Assembly (NCBI RefSeq): GCF_964229645.1
Contig: NZ_CAXREX010000326.1
Coordinates: forward strand, 1 to 15,655
Length of the DNA stretch: 15,655 nucleotides
DNA from: Nioella sp964229645
GTDB lineage: Bacteria; Pseudomonadota; Alphaproteobacteria; Rhodobacterales; Rhodobacteraceae
Direction: 5' to 3'
Part shown: positions 13,417-15,655 of the stretch, piece by piece
Layout of the letters: each line of letters starts with the position of its first letter
Position numbering within the stretch: the first letter of the stretch is position 1
The notes under the pieces: model-generated
Database searches by the model: none
Seen by the model: only the letters and a program-made list of their open reading frames with translations
What the model was told of the DNA's origin: nothing
Position numbers and translations under genes: made by a program

Positions 13417-14076
13417 TTAGACCGACATCGCCAGGATCTGCGAAACCTGTGTCAGCCCGCGCCCGGACTGGTCCATCCAGCTGTTGAACGCATCCTGAAC
13501 CGCCCGCATCGAGGACTTGGAGCCGGCTGGCTTGTCGATCACCCCCTCCGCAATCAGCCGCGCGGTCACGTCCCGGCTGAGGATGAAGCCGTCGCGGCCC
13601 GAAAAGCGCATGGCATATTGCCCGGTCATCGCGCCAAGCCGGCTGCCGCCGGTTTTCAGCTGGTCCAGAAGCCCGATATACGCCGTCGAAGGCCAGCCCC
13701 CCAGAACCGCGCCCACACCGCCTTCGGACTCCAGCTCTTGCAGGAAAACCGCGTTGTCGCGCACCGTCTGGATCTTGGGGCCGTTTCGCACGATCCGCGT
13801 ATCGCGCAGCAAGGCGTCCAGCCAGTCATCATCCATCATCGCGCAGCGCCCGATGTCGAACCCGTGGAAGGCCGCCTCGAACCCGTCCCACTTGGCCTCG
13901 ATGACCTTCCAGTTGAACCCGGCCTGGAAGACGCAGCGCGTCATCACCGCCAGCCAGCGGTCCGCAGGCACGTTTGCCAGCTCGGCAGGGGGATTCGGGG
14001 TCTGCAGTCGCGCGGCAAGCCCATCCTCCCCATGACGGTCGAGCGCGATGGCGTGGATCTCGGAAAAATGGCGCAT
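13417..14076 (-). CDS. DNA-3-methyladenine glycosylase I (Tag)-like HhH protein
   Basis: The 219-residue protein resembles the Tag branch of helix-hairpin-helix DNA glycosylases. Seen: MTRCVFQAGFNWKVIEAKWDGF (45-66), AFHGFDIGRCAMMDDDWLDALLRDTRIVRNGPKI (69-102) and a C-terminal FILSRDVTARLIAEGV (164-179), then FNSWMDQSGRGLTQVSQILAMSV. The AGFNW, FHGFD and RIVRNxxKI blocks align with E. coli Tag. However, the catalytic/recognition Glu of LEGQQAGLSW appears replaced (Cys48 here), and I do not see the zinc-binding Cys/His set of classical Tag. It may therefore recognise a different lesion or be non-catalytic. Purine-rich GAGGGGGGCAAG precedes the ATG. It is followed after one base by the lipoprotein gene. 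A role in alkylation repair is inferred from family only. Confidence 0.78.
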   Translation of the reverse strand: MRHFSEIHAIALDRHGEDGLAARLQTPNPPAELANVPADRWLAVMTRCVFQAGFNWKVIEAKWDGFEAAFHGFDIGRCAMMDDDWLDALLRDTRIVRNGPKIQTVRDNAVFLQELESEGGVGAVLGGWPSTAYIGLLDQLKTGGSRLGAMTGQYAMRFSGRDGFILSRDVTARLIAEGVIDKPAGSKSSMRAVQDAFNSWMDQSGRGLTQVSQILAMSV

Positions 14077-14143
14077 GTCTTGCCCCCCTCACTCACAGGG
14101 GATCAGCCTAGCGCGGTCAGGCCTTTGGGGCGAGACCCAAGGA

Positions 14144-14563
14144 TCAGGGAATGTAGAACGTGGCCTGCGCGCGCGCCACGGGCTTGCCCGAGGGTTCTGC
14201 CAGCATCTCGGCCTCGACGAACGCCAGGGACTTGCCCGCGCGCACGATGTCGGCGCGGCAGACGATCCATTCGCCCACGCCGGGGCGCAGGAACTGGCAG
14301 TCGAAATTGGTGGTCGCCACGGGGCGGAAGACCCCGAAATGGCTGGCCGTGGCCAGCACCATCGTGGTGTCGGCCAACGCCATCAGGGCCTGGCCCGAGA
14401 TGATGCCGCCCACCCGCGACAGGGCCGGGGTATTGGCCATGCGGCTGACCGTGTGATCGGGGGCGGTCTGTGTCACCTCCAGCCCCAGGTCGCGCACCCA
14501 ATCGGCGAAATTCTCGGCCAGGAAACGGTTGAGATCGGCGGGGGTCAGGGCAGGGGTGGTCAT
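14144..14563 (-). CDS. Hotdog-fold thioesterase (PaaI/YiiD-like)
   Basis: The 139-residue protein shows the single-domain hotdog pattern. LSRVGGIISGQALMALADTTM (48-68) holds the long central helix with conserved Asp65, followed by the strands VATTNFDCQFLRP (82-94), WIVCRADIVRAGKSLAFVEAEM (99-120) and PVARAQATFYIP (128-139). The helix-then-NFDCQFLRP arrangement is typical of PaaI-type acyl-CoA thioesterases, which hydrolyse acyl- or aryl-CoA as homo-tetramers in the cytoplasm. The substrate is unknown. It is 67 bases upstream of the Tag-like gene on the same strand. An imperfect hairpin (14123-14142) lies just after its stop but has no T tract, so co-transcription with the Tag-like and lipoprotein genes is possible. 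The Shine-Dalgarno is weak (TTAGG). Confidence 0.88.
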   Translation of the reverse strand: MTTPALTPADLNRFLAENFADWVRDLGLEVTQTAPDHTVSRMANTPALSRVGGIISGQALMALADTTMVLATASHFGVFRPVATTNFDCQFLRPGVGEWIVCRADIVRAGKSLAFVEAEMLAEPSGKPVARAQATFYIP

Positions 14564-14779
14564 GGGCGTGGCCTAATCTTGGGCGGATGATCAAAGGCTA
14601 AGCGCTTCTTTTCACAGGGGCAATGGGGCAGAGGTTATCGAATAGCGCGGGGGCGTTCTTGGCTGACGGGCGCGCGTTTTTGAATGACGCGGCCCGCCTT
14701 GGCAGGGTGAGGGCGCATTTCCCCTTGCGGATATGCATTCACAACAAAGCCCCTTGTTCAGACCCAAAGGAATTGACCC

Positions 14780-15058
14780 ATGAAGAAACCCGTTCTTGTC
14801 CTCGTCGCGGCGGCCCTGTCCGTCGCTGCCCTTGCCCCTGCGGCCTCCGCGGACATCATCGTGATGGCCTCGCCTGTGCAGGTGATCGACCTGGAAGATG
14901 CCAAGCCCCTGCCGCGGCCCGAACCGCGCCCGCTGCCTTTCCCGATGCCGATCGTTCTGCCGCTGCCGCATCCGGTTCCGCTGCCCGACAGCTGCCTGAG
15001 CTGCCCGCCCATGCCGCTGCCCTACACGCCGATCACCCGTAGCGTGATCCTGCGCTGA
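14780..15058 (+). CDS. Small exported Pro-X repeat protein, unrecognised
   Basis: The 92-residue precursor has a clear signal peptide (MKKPVLVLVAAALSVAALAP, cleavage near ASA-D, residue 24). The mature protein of about 68 residues contains a strictly alternating Pro-X run: prolines at every second residue from 43 to 57 and again from 61 to 69, interrupted by Ile-Val-Leu. This would favour an extended polyproline-like rod. Cys72 and Cys75 (SCLSC) follow, then a Pro-rich tail. AAAGGAA lies 7-13 bases before the ATG. A small hairpin AACAA/TTGTT (14743-14758) lies in the leader. The 216-base gap upstream shows no convincing promoter pair. I do not recognise a family. Location in periplasm or cell envelope is inferred; no binding partner is visible. 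Confidence 0.78.
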   Translation: MKKPVLVLVAAALSVAALAPAASADIIVMASPVQVIDLEDAKPLPRPEPRPLPFPMPIVLPLPHPVPLPDSCLSCPPMPLPYTPITRSVILR

Positions 15059-15082
15059 CCCGGCCCGACCCGGCCAGCCGCG

Positions 15083-15108
15083 CCCCGGGGGTGTCATGCC
15101 CCCCGGGG
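15083..15108. terminator. Strong hairpin between convergent genes
   Basis: CCCCGGGGG at 15083-15091 pairs CCCCCGGGG at 15100-15108 (eight-base loop). It lies 24 bases after the Pro-X protein gene and 17 bases past the end of the convergent membrane protein gene, so it could serve both. It lacks a T tract on either strand, so efficiency is uncertain. Confidence 0.5.
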
Positions 15109-15125
15109 TCGCTGCCCGTGTGGCC

Positions 15126-15655
15126 TCAGGCCGTGACCCGCGCCCGTATCCAGGGCGACAGCGCGATCAGGCACAGCCCGACCGAGAACAGGCACCAGAT
15201 CGCCGGCATCTCGTTGGGGCTGGTTGTCAGCACCGTGGCCAGCATCGGCCCGAGGGCCAGGTGCATCAGCGCAAAGCGCCACGCGCCGTAGACAAGTGGC
15301 AGGATGAAAACCGCCGCCATGTAATCGGGGAAGGGCACCCAGTGGCGGAAGACCTCGCCGCCAAGCCAGCCCGCGAAATCCGACAGCGGCATCGTCCAGC
15401 CAAGGTGCCAGTCGCCGGTGATCGTGCACCAGGCCGGACCGCACAGCGTGGTGCCCGGCAGGCAGGGGCCGATACTGGCCATGGGCACCATGCGGAACAG
15501 CAGCAGGATCGAGGCCAGCACCGACAGCCCCATCACCAGCCGCCAGAGCCGCGCCGAGACTCCGCCGATGATCGCCATGCCGAAGGCGTTGATGAAGATC
15601 GGTTGCAGCGCGATATGCACGTAACTGAGCATCGCCGAAACGCGGTTGCCGGGCA
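15126..15655 (-). CDS. DUF5765-type multi-pass membrane protein, 5' end outside window
   Basis: The last 176 or so codons of a larger gene are present; the frame stays open to the right edge, so the ATG at 15632 is internal (PGNRVSA precedes it). The visible part has about four to five hydrophobic segments with conserved-looking loops: MLSYVHIALQPIFIN, LCGPAWCTITGDWHLGWTMP, FPDYMAAVFILPLVYGAWRF and TTSPNEMPAIWCLFSVGLCLI. This pattern matches integral membrane proteins annotated DUF5765 in Rhodobacteraceae, as I recall them. No function is known. Cysteine pairs around CGPAWC and in PCLPGTTLC suggest a periplasmic, possibly disulfide-bonded, loop. It is convergent with the small Pro-X protein gene, separated by a strong hairpin. 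Confidence 0.75.
   Translation of the reverse strand, partial: PGNRVSAMLSYVHIALQPIFINAFGMAIIGGVSARLWRLVMGLSVLASILLLFRMVPMASIGPCLPGTTLCGPAWCTITGDWHLGWTMPLSDFAGWLGGEVFRHWVPFPDYMAAVFILPLVYGAWRFALMHLALGPMLATVLTTSPNEMPAIWCLFSVGLCLIALSPWIRARVTA

Noticed and set aside
14123..14142. Imperfect hairpin after the thioesterase gene as a terminator.
   Set aside because: The stem is short, includes a G-T wobble, and has no T tract on the relevant strand.
1..15655. Search for a mobile element, phage or defence system as the source of a novel system.
   Set aside because: No integrase, transposase, terminal repeats, restriction, toxin-antitoxin or phage motifs were seen; the gene content looks like core chromosome.

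Overview
The window is high-GC, densely coded bacterial chromosome. The gene families and their order point to an alphaproteobacterium of the Rhodobacteraceae (roseobacter group). The main pointers are a coaD gene followed by a tandem pair of cyclophilins, DUF3179 and DUF5765-type proteins, TTGAC promoter boxes and TTGCAAA boxes of the kind known from Rhodobacter. This taxonomic call is an inference from gene content; no rRNA or other marker gene is present. There is no phage, IS element, CRISPR array or tRNA, and no gap without a gene is longer than about 220 bases.

Left part (1-5617, nearly all on the minus strand): a valine (branched-chain) catabolism neighbourhood. An isobutyryl-CoA dehydrogenase-like acyl-CoA dehydrogenase overlaps by one base a 3-hydroxyisobutyryl-CoA hydrolase that runs off the left edge. 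CoA-acylating methylmalonate-semialdehyde dehydrogenase (mmsA) lies 2.2 kb away and is divergent from a LysR-type regulator. Together these cover most of the route isobutyryl-CoA -> methacrylyl-CoA -> 3-hydroxyisobutyrate -> methylmalonate semialdehyde -> propionyl-CoA; a methacrylyl-CoA hydratase and mmsB are not in the window. Between the two units lie a YbdK-type carboxylate-amine ligase, a Tat-exported amicyanin-like blue copper protein and an unrecognised 139-residue protein. Both valine units carry TTGCAA-type boxes 50-70 bases upstream of the first gene, which suggests shared control.

Middle (5618-12069, mostly plus strand): the LysR regulator, a two-CBS-domain protein, coaD behind a hairpin-rich leader, a 54-residue single-pass membrane protein on the minus strand, a cytoplasmic cyclophilin overlapping a periplasmic one, a strong terminator, a DUF3179 exported protein, and a Uup-type ABC-F ATPase that may be translated from a leaderless or nearly leaderless transcript.

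Right part (12070-15655, mostly minus strand): a 167-base intergenic stretch packed with four consecutive perfect inverted repeats and an 11-bp tandem repeat. It is followed by a YdcZ-type membrane protein, a HExxH lipoprotein coupled to a Tag-like DNA glycosylase homologue, a hotdog thioesterase, a small exported Pro-X repeat protein on the plus strand, and the C-terminal part of a DUF5765-type membrane protein cut by the right edge.

No wholly new multi-gene system is evident. The most interesting signals are non-coding (shared boxes at the valine genes, the structured coaD leader, the palindrome cluster and tandem repeat at 12069-12235) and a few poorly characterised small or coupled genes.
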